Source of the DNA: Flammeovirgaceae bacterium 311
Lineage (GTDB): Bacteria > Bacteroidota > Bacteroidia > Cytophagales > Cyclobacteriaceae
Direction of reading: 5' to 3'
DNA: 64,000 bases
Assembly (NCBI GenBank): GCA_000597885.1
Contig: CP004371.1
Coordinates: 4,989,001-5,053,000, forward strand
The translations under genes were made by a program, and so were the position numbers. How positions within the stretch are numbered: the stretch's first letter is position 1; each line of letters starts with the position of its first letter. Below the pieces are notes generated by a model. That model was not told where the DNA came from and ran no database searches. It was given only the letters and a program-made list of their open reading frames with translations. This document shows positions 1 to 7,872 of this stretch, piece after piece.

Positions 1-1
1 C

Positions 2-667
2 GTGAAGGAGGCTGTAAATGTTATCTCACAGTATTGCGATATTATTGGCGTACGCAGCTTTCCCGGCTTACAGAACAGGGAAGCAGATTATCAGGAAGGT
101 GTACTGAATAAATTCATTGAGCACAGCAAGGTGCCCGTGGTGAGCCTGGAAAGTGCTACCCGCCACCCCCTGCAGGGTTTTGCCGATTTGCTGACCATCG
201 AAGAGTACAAGAAAAAGCAAAGACCAAAGGTGGTCTTAAGCTGGGCGCCTCATCCCAAAGCACTGCCACAGGCCGTGCCAAACTCATTTGTTGAGTGGAT
301 GCAGGTAGGCGAGGTAGACCTGGTAATTACCCATCCCGAAGGTTACGAACTGGCACCCGCTATTGTAAAAAACAGCCAGGTGGAATATAACCAGGATAAG
401 GCATTTGAGGGAGCAGATTTTATCTACGCCAAAAACTGGAGCAGCTATACCGAGTATGGTAAAATTCTTTCGAAAGACCCCAGTTGGACCATCACCGAGC
501 AAAAAATGGCTTTAACGGACAGCGCACGCTTTATGCACTGCCTGCCCATTCGCCGTAACGTTATAGCCACCGATGCAGTAGTAGATAGCAGTATTGTTAT
601 TCCGCAGGCCGAAAACCGCCTCTGGACTGCACAGCTGGTGCTGAAGAAGATGCTGGAGAATATATAA
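2..667 (+). CDS. argF': N-acyl-L-ornithine transcarbamylase ArgF' (5' truncated)
   Basis: The window opens inside this gene; the last 221 residues are visible. The product would transfer carbamoyl from carbamoyl phosphate to N-acetyl- or N-succinyl-ornithine in the acylated arginine pathway used by Xanthomonas and Bacteroidota. The transcarbamylase signature HCLPIRRN lies near visible residues 179-186. The frame runs into the window edge, so the first visible codon is not the true start. In the Xanthomonas acetylornithine enzyme, as I recall it, a carboxylated lysine follows this signature (RRNxK); here that position is isoleucine, as I recall for the Bacteroides succinylornithine enzyme. The decisive acyl-pocket residue (Pro versus Glu near 90) lies outside the window. 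argB, argE and argH downstream confirm the pathway. Confidence 0.9.
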   Translation: MKEAVNVISQYCDIIGVRSFPGLQNREADYQEGVLNKFIEHSKVPVVSLESATRHPLQGFADLLTIEEYKKKQRPKVVLSWAPHPKALPQAVPNSFVEWMQVGEVDLVITHPEGYELAPAIVKNSQVEYNQDKAFEGADFIYAKNWSSYTEYGKILSKDPSWTITEQKMALTDSARFMHCLPIRRNVIATDAVVDSSIVIPQAENRLWTAQLVLKKMLENI

Positions 668-723
668 AGCGAATGTAAGCGAGGGAATCAATTCTCTCGC
701 TATGAAATGCGCCGCAGCCTGAT

Positions 724-925
724 ATTATGCCGCAGCCCCCGTAGCGTCGTTGTAGTACAACGACGTGGTAGAGGCAGGCAGCAAGGCTAGTTTTAAATAG
801 GTGCTTTTTCAGATTTGTAGAGGCTTTGCTCTTGTTTCAGGTTGTGCGGGTAGTAGTTTTGTTTCAGCTATTTCGCTAGCACGTCGTTGTACTACAACAA
901 CGCTACAGGACGGGCTGCATGATAT
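724..925. repeat. Pair of inverted palindromic repeats (REPIN-like)
   Basis: The spacer between argF' and the lipoprotein gene (668-968) contains two 27-bp copies, 741-767 and 880-906, in opposite orientation and matching at 26 of 27 positions. Each copy is itself nearly palindromic around CGTCGTTGTA/TACAACGACG; the second has one change. Similarity continues outwards on both sides (ATAT, ATGC and AGCCC words near 724-740 and 907-925), so the whole 200 bp could fold into one long hairpin with about 112 nt between the cores. This is the geometry of a REP doublet (REPIN), normally mobilised by a TnpA-REP (RAYT) transposase; none is visible here. No other copy was seen in the window by eye. Confidence 0.7.
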
Positions 926-968
926 GGTGGCTTCTCCATAGTTTAGGGCAAGAATTTATTTTTAGAAC

Positions 969-1577
969 ATGAACAAACTAACTATTCTTCTATTTGGCTG
1001 CTGGTGCTTGACAGCCTGCGGCGGGTCTGGAAATGAAAACACCGCATCCACATCAGAAGAAGCATTAACAGAAGTAGAGGGACCGACTGTAGCAGCAGAT
1101 GATATCAGGGAAGATTCTCCTGCACCAACCGCATCTGAAAAGAAAGGCGAAAAAGTAAACTTTGATTTTTTATCGGACTGTAACTCTCTGGAAACATGGC
1201 AGGGAGCCATCCAGGGCGTGCAAAATGCTGGTTCTCCCGGAATTTATATCATGGGCCAGTGCTTCTCCAACAGGCACTACGACGTAATTGTGTACAGCAG
1301 GCAGGCGATTAAGCTGGGAGAAGCTACAGACACTAAGAGTGGCAACATCAGGCAGGGATTGCCCGGGGCTACCTATTATGCTTTTGAGATCCCCAAAAAA
1401 GAAGCTGAAGATCCTGAAGATGAGTTTGAATCCTTCGACTATGTTTTTCCAAGTGAAGTAAAAGTCTACCAGCGCCGTGAAGACGGCTGGTACCTGATTA
1501 ACCGCAAAAGGGTAGGCTCATTTGAGGAGCTGGGTAGATTAAAGCTGAACACCATTCAGCAAAATCAGGCCTCTTAG
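969..1577 (+). CDS. Small hypothetical lipoprotein
   Basis: A 202-residue protein with a short lipoprotein signal ending in the lipobox LTAC, cysteine at residue 17. An acidic, Ser/Thr-rich stretch (about residues 18-60) follows and probably tethers the protein. The remainder (about 65-195) includes Cys residues near 73 and 99 and ends in charged sequence. I do not recognise a family. It sits between argF' and argB on the same strand, 58 bp before argB, so it may be co-transcribed with the arginine genes although nothing suggests a biosynthetic role. The inverted repeats upstream suggest that this part of the operon was rearranged. Confidence 0.75.
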   Translation: MNKLTILLFGCWCLTACGGSGNENTASTSEEALTEVEGPTVAADDIREDSPAPTASEKKGEKVNFDFLSDCNSLETWQGAIQGVQNAGSPGIYIMGQCFSNRHYDVIVYSRQAIKLGEATDTKSGNIRQGLPGATYYAFEIPKKEAEDPEDEFESFDYVFPSEVKVYQRREDGWYLINRKRVGSFEELGRLKLNTIQQNQAS

Positions 1578-1635
1578 CCTGTTTCCTATTTTATCGGCGG
1601 CTGCGGGCTGCCCCTAACCTGAAAATATCAGCCAA

Positions 1636-2415
1636 ATGAATAAGCTAAGCATTGTAAAAATAGGCGGGAACGTGGTAGACAGCCCGGAGCTGCTACAGGA
1701 GGTACTGCATAAATTTACACAGCTGCAGGGCTACAAGTTGCTGGTGCATGGCGGCGGCAAGCTTGCTACCCAAATGGGCGAGAAGCTGGGCATCAAAGCA
1801 CAGATGGTAGATGGCCGACGGATTACTGATGCCGATACCCTACAGATTGTAACAATGGTCTATGGCGGGGGCATCAACAAACGTATTGTGGCGGGGCTGC
1901 AGGCCCTGGGGTGTAATGCCCTGGGCCTTACCGGTGCCGATGGCAACCTGATCCCTGCGCACAAGCGCCAGAAGGGCGATCGCGACTGGGGCTTTGTAGG
2001 CGACTTTGAAGCAGCCCATATCAACGTAGCGCTGCTGGAGAACCTTTTTGCAGCGGGTATTACCCCGGTAGTGGCTCCGCTCACACATGATGGAAAGGGT
2101 AGCTTGCTGAATACCAATGCAGATACCATTGCCTCCGGCCTGGCCGTGGCCCTTAGCAAAAGCTTTAAAACAACACTGGTGTACAGCTTTGAAAAGAAAG
2201 GGGTACTTACTGATATAAATGATCCGGATTCTGTTATAGCCAACATCACTCCCGAAAGCTACAGCCAGTACAAGCAGGAGGGTGTGATTGCCGATGGCAT
2301 GATCCCGAAACTCGATAATGCTTTCAATGCCATTGAGGCAGGCGTAAGCAGCGTCAGGATCTGCTATGCCACCAATATTGCCGACCTGCAAAGCGGAACT
2401 ACGCTATGCCTGTAG
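1636..2415 (+). CDS. argB: Acetylglutamate (or N-acylglutamate) kinase ArgB
   Basis: Amino-acid kinase fold of 259 residues that phosphorylates N-acylglutamate, the second step of arginine synthesis, in the cytoplasm. The N-terminal KIGGN motif (about residues 8-12), the HGGGK nucleotide-binding loop (about 39-43) and a late TDI segment typify the family. Length matches bacterial ArgB. Its end overlaps argE by 10 bp, indicating translational coupling. In Bacteroidota with a succinylornithine transcarbamylase the physiological substrate may be N-succinylglutamate, which cannot be settled from sequence alone. Confidence 0.93.
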   Translation: MNKLSIVKIGGNVVDSPELLQEVLHKFTQLQGYKLLVHGGGKLATQMGEKLGIKAQMVDGRRITDADTLQIVTMVYGGGINKRIVAGLQALGCNALGLTGADGNLIPAHKRQKGDRDWGFVGDFEAAHINVALLENLFAAGITPVVAPLTHDGKGSLLNTNADTIASGLAVALSKSFKTTLVYSFEKKGVLTDINDPDSVIANITPESYSQYKQEGVIADGMIPKLDNAFNAIEAGVSSVRICYATNIADLQSGTTLCL

Positions 2416-3479
2416 ACTATTCAGATACACTGCACAGGGAAGCTGTTGAGCTCCTGAAAGCCCTGATCAGCACCCCATCCTTCTCCAGGGAGGAGGGACC
2501 AACGGCAGATCTGATCGAAAGCTTTCTTCAAAAAAAGGGGCAGCCGCCGCAGCGGCAGGGCCATAACGTTTGGTGTGTGGCTACAAATCATAATGCCGGT
2601 GCTCCAACGCTACTGCTCAATTCTCATCATGATACCGTAAAACCTGTAGCCGGCTGGACCAAAGATCCTTTTGAACCAGTGGTAGAAGAGGATATACTCT
2701 ACGGTTTGGGCAGTAATGATGCCGGTGCTTCGGCAGTTTCCTTATTAGCTGCTTTTCTCCATCTTAGCAGGCTGCCAAAGCTCCCATACAAACTTATTGT
2801 TGCCATTACGGCAGAAGAAGAGGTTTCCGGCCCCGGAGGTGTGCAGTCCATCCTGCCACAGCTGGGAGAGATAGCCCTGGCCGTAGTGGGGGAGCCTACA
2901 TCACTGGAGTTGGCCATTGCTGAAAGAGGCCTGATGGTACTTGATTGTGTAGTCCGCGGCAGGGCAGGCCATGCCGCCCGCAACGAAGGGGAAAATGCAC
3001 TTTACAAAGCCCTGGCCGATATAGAATGGTTTCGCACCTATCAGTTCTCTAAAACCTCTGAAGTGCTGGGGCCGGTTAAAATGTCGGTCACCCAGATTCA
3101 GGCCGGTACTCAGCACAATGTGGTGCCCGATGAGTGTCGCTTTGTGGTAGATGTGCGCACCAACGAGTGCTACCGCAACACTGAACTGCTGGAGCTCATT
3201 CGCCAGCAGGTGGGGGCAGAAGTAACTCCCCGTTCCACCCGCTTAAACTCTTCCGGTATTGCGCCAGACCACCCGCTGGTGCAGAAAGCCCTTAGCATGG
3301 GGGTTGGCCTCTATGGCTCGCCTACCTTATCGGACCAGGCGCTGATGCCTTTTCCATCCGTTAAAATTGGTCCAGGCGACTCTGCCCGATCGCATACAGC
3401 CAATGAATACATACGCCTGTCGGAGATCAAAGCCGGCATTCAACGCTATATTGCGCTTTTAGAAGATCTTCATTTTTAA
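2406..3479 (+). CDS. argE: M20-family acylornithine deacylase ArgE
   Basis: Zinc-dependent M20 amidohydrolase (357 residues). Metal-site motifs are visible: SHHD (His74, Asp76), the bridging Asp105 in SNDAG, the catalytic Glu pair at 137-138 in TAEEE and the ligand Glu163 in VGEPT. A dimerisation-domain RGRAGHAA motif follows near 183-190. It should remove the acetyl or succinyl group from the product of the ArgF' branch (acylcitrulline) or from acylornithine. The start at 2406 lies inside the end of argB, and argH follows after 13 bp, so argB, argE and argH form one tight operon. DapE is a related alternative, but the context favours arginine synthesis. Confidence 0.87.
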   Translation: MPVDYSDTLHREAVELLKALISTPSFSREEGPTADLIESFLQKKGQPPQRQGHNVWCVATNHNAGAPTLLLNSHHDTVKPVAGWTKDPFEPVVEEDILYGLGSNDAGASAVSLLAAFLHLSRLPKLPYKLIVAITAEEEVSGPGGVQSILPQLGEIALAVVGEPTSLELAIAERGLMVLDCVVRGRAGHAARNEGENALYKALADIEWFRTYQFSKTSEVLGPVKMSVTQIQAGTQHNVVPDECRFVVDVRTNECYRNTELLELIRQQVGAEVTPRSTRLNSSGIAPDHPLVQKALSMGVGLYGSPTLSDQALMPFPSVKIGPGDSARSHTANEYIRLSEIKAGIQRYIALLEDLHF

Positions 3480-3492
3480 ATCATCCGCTGCC

Positions 3493-4836
3493 ATGAAACT
3501 CTGGGATAAAGGATTTACCGTTGAAAATAAAATAGAAAGCTATACCGTAGGCAAAGACCGGGAACTGGACATTCACCTGGCCCCCTATGATGTTCTCGGC
3601 TCCCTGGCACATGCTACCATGCTGCAGTCGGTTGGCCTGATTAGTGAGGAAGAATTAGAGCAGCTGAAGCAGGGGCTGCAAGGTATCTATCAGCAGATAG
3701 AAAGGGGGCAATTCACCATTCAGGATGGGGTGGAGGATGTACACTCGCAGGTGGAGTTACAGCTTACGCAGCAGCTGGGCGATGCAGGCAAGCGTGTGCA
3801 TACGGCACGCTCCCGCAATGACCAGGTGCTGGTAGACCTGAAAATGTACCTGCGGGCAGAGGTAAAAGAGCTGGTAGGGCTTGTAAGCGGGTTATTCGAA
3901 ACCCTGTTACAGGCAGCAGAACAGCATAAAGATATACTTATCCCAGGCTACACCCACCTGCAGGCCGCCATGCCCTCTTCTTTTGGACTGTGGTTTTCGG
4001 CCTATGCCGAATCGCTGGCCGATGACCTGCGCCTGCTCTATGCCGCTTATGGCATCATCAACCAGAATCCCCTGGGTTCCGGTGCCGGATATGGCTCTTC
4101 CCTGCCCATTAACCGCACGCTCACCACAGAACTGCTGGGTTTTGACAGCATGCATGTAAATGTAGTAAATGCACAGCTTTCGCGGGGCAAAACAGAGCTT
4201 AGCCTGGCCTTTGCCATGGCCGGCATCAGTCATACCCTAAGCAAGCTGGCGATGGATGTTTGCCTCTATAACAGCCAGAATTTCGGCTTCCTTACCTTTC
4301 CCGATGAGCTCACTACCGGCTCCAGCATTATGCCGCACAAGAAAAATCCTGATGTGTTTGAGCTGATGCGCGGCAAAAGCAACCGGCAAATGGCCCTGCC
4401 CAACGAAATCATGATGCTGACCGCCAGCATGCCCAGCGGCTACCACCGCGATTTTCAGCTGCTGAAGGAAATTCTCTTCCCTGCCCTGGAGGAGCTGAAA
4501 AACAGCCTGGGCATATGCAGCTATATGCTGCAGCGGGCAAAAGTAAACCCCGACGCCATCCGGGACGATAAATACAAATACATTTATAGTGTAGAGGAAG
4601 TAAACAAAAAGGTTATGGCTGGAGTGCCTTTCCGCCAGGCTTACAAAGAGGTGGGAGCTGCCATCAATGATGGAACTTATCAGCCTGCCCTGGAAGTTCA
4701 GCATACCCATGAAGGGAGCATCGGCAACCTGCGACTGGACCTCATCCGCCAGAAGTTCAGATCAGTACAACAGCAATTCAGCTTTCATAAATGGGAGCAG
4801 GCTCTTGAGAAACTGCTTATGGCTCAAAATGCCTGA
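3493..4836 (+). CDS. argH: Argininosuccinate lyase
   Basis: Fumarase/aspartase-superfamily lyase (447 residues) that splits argininosuccinate into arginine and fumarate in the cytoplasm. Seen: the superfamily signature SSIMPHKKNPD (about residues 277-287) with the catalytic serine loop, HTARSRNDQ (about 102-110) and TPGYTHLQ-like PGYTHLQ (about 151-157). Length is normal for bacterial ArgH. It is the last gene of the operon, followed within about 35 bp by a strong terminator. argG, argC and argD are not in the window and may lie upstream of its left edge. Confidence 0.95.
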   Translation: MKLWDKGFTVENKIESYTVGKDRELDIHLAPYDVLGSLAHATMLQSVGLISEEELEQLKQGLQGIYQQIERGQFTIQDGVEDVHSQVELQLTQQLGDAGKRVHTARSRNDQVLVDLKMYLRAEVKELVGLVSGLFETLLQAAEQHKDILIPGYTHLQAAMPSSFGLWFSAYAESLADDLRLLYAAYGIINQNPLGSGAGYGSSLPINRTLTTELLGFDSMHVNVVNAQLSRGKTELSLAFAMAGISHTLSKLAMDVCLYNSQNFGFLTFPDELTTGSSIMPHKKNPDVFELMRGKSNRQMALPNEIMMLTASMPSGYHRDFQLLKEILFPALEELKNSLGICSYMLQRAKVNPDAIRDDKYKYIYSVEEVNKKVMAGVPFRQAYKEVGAAINDGTYQPALEVQHTHEGSIGNLRLDLIRQKFRSVQQQFSFHKWEQALEKLLMAQNA

Positions 4837-4868
4837 TGCTGTTATAGCATTATTGAAAGCTTCAAATC

Positions 4869-4904
4869 AAAAAAGGTATCTAACTTAATAGATACCTTTT
4901 TTTT
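4869..4904 (+). terminator. Intrinsic terminator of the arginine operon
   Basis: Stem GGTATCT/AGATACC (4875-4881 and 4890-4896) around an 8-nt loop, preceded by an A run and followed by eight Ts. It ends the argF'-argH transcript; the A run makes it potentially bidirectional. Confidence 0.85.
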
Positions 4905-4995
4905 GATAAGAATGAACTGGATAAATTGCCAATTCTTTAAAAATTAACAAACATTGTCGCAACATTAGTAATATGTCATTAGTCTTTATTTTGAT

Positions 4996-5685
4996 ATGGA
5001 GAAAGATGAAATACAACTAAATGACTGGGAGCGCCTCCTGATTGGGAATAATCCCTGGGGGTTTATGATAGAGGTTTTTTTTCGTACACTTATCATTTAT
5101 TTTTTTCTGATAGTTGTTATGCGCTTGTTGGGCAAACGCATGAATGCCCAGTTAACCATTACAGACTTAGCAGTTATGCTTACCCTGGGTGCCATTGCAT
5201 CTGTACCCATGCAGGCATTTGACAGGGGTATTTTGCCTGGGATTATTCTTCTGTTTGCCATCTTACTTTTGCACCAGGGCCAAACCCTGCTTACCTATAA
5301 AAAGCGTAAGTTTGAAATTCTCACACAGGGTAAAATCTCACCCCTGATCAAAGATGGCGTGATAAATACAGCACAATTAAAAAGGTTGCGCATCAGCAAA
5401 GATCAGATTATGGCCACGCTGCGATCTAAGGGTGTTCGCCACCTGGGTCAGGTAAAAAGGCTTTATTCCGAAGCCGACGGGCATTTTAGTTTATACAAGC
5501 TGCCGGAATCCAAACCTGGCCTGTCTGTTTATCCAAGAACTGATGGTGGGCTGCCTCCATCAACCAAAAAAATAGATCATCACAGAGCCTGTGGCTATTG
5601 TGGTAACATGGTGGATAGGAGCAGTGACTCCAGGGAGGAGTGTAACAACTGTAGTAATACAGAATGGGTCCCTGCTATTCAATAA
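4996..5685 (+). CDS. DUF421 (YetF-like) membrane protein with C-terminal zinc ribbon
   Basis: A 229-residue protein. Three hydrophobic segments (about residues 24-45, 55-75 and 80-95) surround the DUF421 core motif MRLLGKRMNAQLTITDL; a soluble YetF-type domain follows (about 100-175). The C-terminus carries CGYC and CNNC pairs (about 197-218), a likely four-cysteine zinc ribbon that ordinary YetF proteins do not have to my knowledge. DUF421 proteins are inner-membrane proteins of uncertain function, linked in Bacillus to spore or stress membranes. A close paralogue starts 24 bp downstream, so the pair is probably one operon made by duplication. Confidence 0.85.
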   Translation: MEKDEIQLNDWERLLIGNNPWGFMIEVFFRTLIIYFFLIVVMRLLGKRMNAQLTITDLAVMLTLGAIASVPMQAFDRGILPGIILLFAILLLHQGQTLLTYKKRKFEILTQGKISPLIKDGVINTAQLKRLRISKDQIMATLRSKGVRHLGQVKRLYSEADGHFSLYKLPESKPGLSVYPRTDGGLPPSTKKIDHHRACGYCGNMVDRSSDSREECNNCSNTEWVPAIQ

Positions 5686-5709
5686 TCAATAAAATCAACA
5701 TCAAAAACA

Positions 5710-6408
5710 ATGAATACAGCAGATGCGGAACTGTGGGATTGGATGCGAATTCTTATGGGAGATGAAGTGCCTCCCATTTTTTTGCTTGAGGTAATTCTGC
5801 GGGTTGTAGTTATTTATTTACTGCTGATCGTTAGTATGCGGATCATGGGAAAGCGCATGTCTGCACTGATCAGCAGAAACGAAATGATCGCCATGATTTC
5901 ACTGGCAGCGGCCGTTGGTATCCCCATACAAGATCCTGAAAGAGGACTATTACCCGCGTTTATTATAGCAGGGGTGGTGATGGGCGTACAACGCATCGTT
6001 TCCACAAATACAATGAAAAATCCGGGGTTTGAGAGCCTGGTAGTAGGGAGTGTGGGTGCGCTGGCAAGCGATGGCCGCCTGCAGTTAAAAAATATGCAGA
6101 AGAGCAGGGTTTCACGCGAGCGCATGTTCACAGAATTAAGGCTTAAGGAAGTTATTAGTCTGGGAAGGGTGCAACGGGCTTATCTGGAAGCAAATGGATC
6201 TTTCACGATTTACCTGCATGAGGATCATGAACGCGAAGGGCTGTGCATTTTGCCTGACTGGGATAAGGAATATCTTCAGGAGTTAAAAGTGGTTGATGGA
6301 AAATTCGCCTGTGGCAGTTGTGGTAATTTAACAGAAAGTCAGCAGAAGCCCCGGCACGAATGCGGCCATTGTGGCCATAATGAATGGTACAAAGCAGTTA
6401 AGGCATAA
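5710..6408 (+). CDS. DUF421 (YetF-like) membrane protein with C-terminal zinc ribbon, paralogue 2
   Basis: A 232-residue paralogue of the preceding gene with the same plan: N-terminal membrane segments (about residues 20-105), the core MRIMGKRMSALISRNEM, a soluble domain, and paired cysteines CGSC and CGHC (about 199-221) for a presumed zinc ribbon. The two proteins align along their whole length but have diverged clearly, so the duplication is old or inherited as a pair; they may form a hetero-oligomer. Function unknown. The cysteine pairs are the best-conserved part of both C-termini, which argues that the ribbon matters. Confidence 0.85.
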   Translation: MNTADAELWDWMRILMGDEVPPIFLLEVILRVVVIYLLLIVSMRIMGKRMSALISRNEMIAMISLAAAVGIPIQDPERGLLPAFIIAGVVMGVQRIVSTNTMKNPGFESLVVGSVGALASDGRLQLKNMQKSRVSRERMFTELRLKEVISLGRVQRAYLEANGSFTIYLHEDHEREGLCILPDWDKEYLQELKVVDGKFACGSCGNLTESQQKPRHECGHCGHNEWYKAVKA

Positions 6409-6440
6409 GCAGTTTTAGCTTTGAATTTGATATTACTTTT

Positions 6441-6986
6441 CTAAGGTTTACCCCGCAGCAGCACCTCTGCGGTTAATTCTCCGGTTTGGCCGTTCCATTT
6501 TGATGCTCCAAAGGGCTGATCCCGCACATCCCAGTATACTTCAACTTTATTGCCATCAGGGTCTTTCAGGTACAGCGACCAGCTGATCTTATTATCCTCC
6601 ATCTCCAGGCCTTCTACATTTTTAAGCGTTTGGTAGGCCTTAACCAGGCCTGCATGATCCGCTACCTGAAAGGCTATTTGCTGCAAAACCCGCTGCTCCC
6701 GATCCGGCAGCTCCTGCTGCTGGATCAGCACCAGCTGATGATGGCTGTCTGTGCTACTAAGAAAATAGCGTGTGACTCCCTCATAGGTAGTTTTTTCTTT
6801 GAGTTCCATCTGCAGGTATTGTCGGTAAAACCGCATGGAGGCTTCTACATCTGATACCCGCAGCATGATATGTCCCAGCACAGGAACATTACTTTTATCT
6901 TCTGCAGGCGGAGCGGTCCTGTAGTCAACAGTTGTAAAAGCGAAAAATACCAGCAGGATAGCTAAGAAACCGAATAGCCTGTTCAT
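6441..6986 (-). CDS. Exported or membrane-anchored VOC-family protein
   Basis: A 181-residue protein with an N-terminal hydrophobic segment (about residues 3-20, signal peptide or anchor) followed by a vicinal-oxygen-chelate (glyoxalase/dioxygenase) fold. HIMLRVSDVEASMRFYRQYL (about 39-58) is the typical first strand and helix, and KDPDGNKVEVYWDV (about 141-154) is the closing metal-ligand Glu strand. The substrate cannot be read from the sequence. An export signal on a VOC protein is unusual. Transcribed convergently with the DUF421 pair. Confidence 0.8.
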   Translation of the reverse strand: MNRLFGFLAILLVFFAFTTVDYRTAPPAEDKSNVPVLGHIMLRVSDVEASMRFYRQYLQMELKEKTTYEGVTRYFLSSTDSHHQLVLIQQQELPDREQRVLQQIAFQVADHAGLVKAYQTLKNVEGLEMEDNKISWSLYLKDPDGNKVEVYWDVRDQPFGASKWNGQTGELTAEVLLRGKP

Positions 6987-7015
6987 AATACTGTCGAAGG
7001 TATATCTATAAATAT

Positions 7016-7124
7016 GCTATCCAGCCTCGATTGTTTGCTTTAGGCAGGGAAAATAGCGCTAATACCAATAATGCTGACGCTGGTCTTAAATATTGACTTA
7101 AGTCAGCATTAGCTATCCAGCCTC
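7016..7124. repeat. Direct repeats bracketing a 10-bp inverted repeat
   Basis: The 13-mer GCTATCCAGCCTC occurs at 7016-7028 and 7112-7124. Between them TAATGCTGAC (7069-7078) and GTCAGCATTA (7102-7111) form a perfect 10-bp inverted repeat. It lies just downstream of the Dabb gene on the minus strand and could fold in its 3' end, but no T run follows. Direct repeats around an inverted repeat could be the scar of a small excised element; too short to decide. Confidence 0.5.
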
Positions 7125-7138
7125 AGCAAGAGAGGGTG

Positions 7139-7438
7139 TCAGTCAACCGAATCATACACAACCACCTTCGACCACAGATGGGAGCACTCCTTTACAAATC
7201 TTTCATGCACAGGGTGTACCTGGTAGGTTTCCTGATCTTCCAGGTTATCAAAAATAAGTAAAAGGGAGAGTGCATAACCTCTTTCAATCACAGGGCGGTT
7301 GGTACTGGCCGGCACACCCACATGAAAGGTGCGGATAACATCAACTTTTTCGAGCTCCAGCAGCCCTTCTTCCAGCTGGTTTCTGTCTTCTGACGAGTCG
7401 GGGTTCTTTAACCAGAAAAATACGTGGTGAACAAACAT
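7139..7438 (-). CDS. Dabb-family (stress-responsive alpha/beta barrel) protein
   Basis: About 99 residues from the ATG at 7438. The opening MFVHHVFFWLK is the usual start of Dabb ferredoxin-like dimeric barrel proteins. A 14-codon extension from a TTG at 7480 is possible but not family-like, so I chose the ATG. The late HPVHERFV motif is also typical. Members form small homodimers, some enzymatic; no specific reaction can be assigned. It is divergent from the ccoS operon, with the 7603-7640 operator between them. Confidence 0.82.
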   Translation of the reverse strand: MFVHHVFFWLKNPDSSEDRNQLEEGLLELEKVDVIRTFHVGVPASTNRPVIERGYALSLLLIFDNLEDQETYQVHPVHERFVKECSHLWSKVVVYDSVD

Positions 7439-7602
7439 AGCTTTGGCTTTTAAAGCCTCTAATGTATAAAAATCATCCAAAACATAGCAAGTTAAATACC
7501 TCGCCGGGCAAAAGTATATTTTTTGATTTTAGTGGTAGTATCCTGTTTTAAAGCTTTTTACCGCCGGGGCCATCCTCCTCATGGGTAAAAGAAAGATCTC
7601 TG

Positions 7603-7671
7603 AAACTGATATATATCAGTTTTTGGGGTGATGGCTGTCATACCTAAGCTGCAGCTATCTGGGGAGATTTG
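7603..7671 (+). promoter_or_regulatory. Double TGA-N6-TCA operator and -7 box of the ccoS-ccoG operon
   Basis: A perfect 20-bp palindrome, AAACTGATATATATCAGTTT (7603-7622, centre 7612.5), is followed by a second site, TGATGGCTGTCA (7629-7640, centre 7634.5). Both fit the TGA-N6-TCA half-site pattern of FNR/CRP-family regulators. The -7 box GAGATTTG (7664-7671) matches TAnnTTTG at 5 of the 6 fixed bases. Site 2 is centred 36.5 bp before the last base of that box, near -42 if transcription starts about 5 bp on. No -33 TTTG is present, as expected for an activator-dependent promoter. The same module recurs at 12765-12834. Confidence 0.75.
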
Positions 7672-7692
7672 TAGTGTAAACAAGTGTAAAAT

Positions 7693-7860
7693 ATGAGTGC
7701 ATTGTTTCTGCTGATTGGAATAAGCCTGCTGGTAGCTATCGGTTTTTTGATAGCTTTTCTCTGGGCCACCCGCTCAGGCCAGTACGAAGATGACTACACC
7801 CCCTCTGTGAGGATGTTATTTGATGATAAACCTGCCCAAAAACAAACTACTACTAAATAA
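7693..7860 (+). CDS. ccoS: cbb3 oxidase assembly protein CcoS
   Basis: A 55-residue single-span protein: one hydrophobic helix (about residues 3-24), then WATRSGQYEDDYTP, the characteristic CcoS continuation in which the charged stretch after the helix ends in acidic residues and a proline. CcoS is needed for cofactor insertion (haem b and CuB) into CcoN. It starts at ATG 7693, right behind the operator/promoter module, and ends 12 bp before ccoNO. The Cu-exporting ATPase CcoI, which usually precedes it in Bacteroidota, is absent here. Confidence 0.9.
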   Translation: MSALFLLIGISLLVAIGFLIAFLWATRSGQYEDDYTPSVRMLFDDKPAQKQTTTK

Positions 7861-7872
7861 TTTCCGAGACCT

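Noticed and set aside
7603-7622. The 20-bp palindrome read as a small terminator, since T residues follow it
   Set aside because: The same sequence recurs upstream of ccoH with the same distance to a second site and to a -7 box, and a real terminator already stands before the ccoH copy; an operator explains it better.
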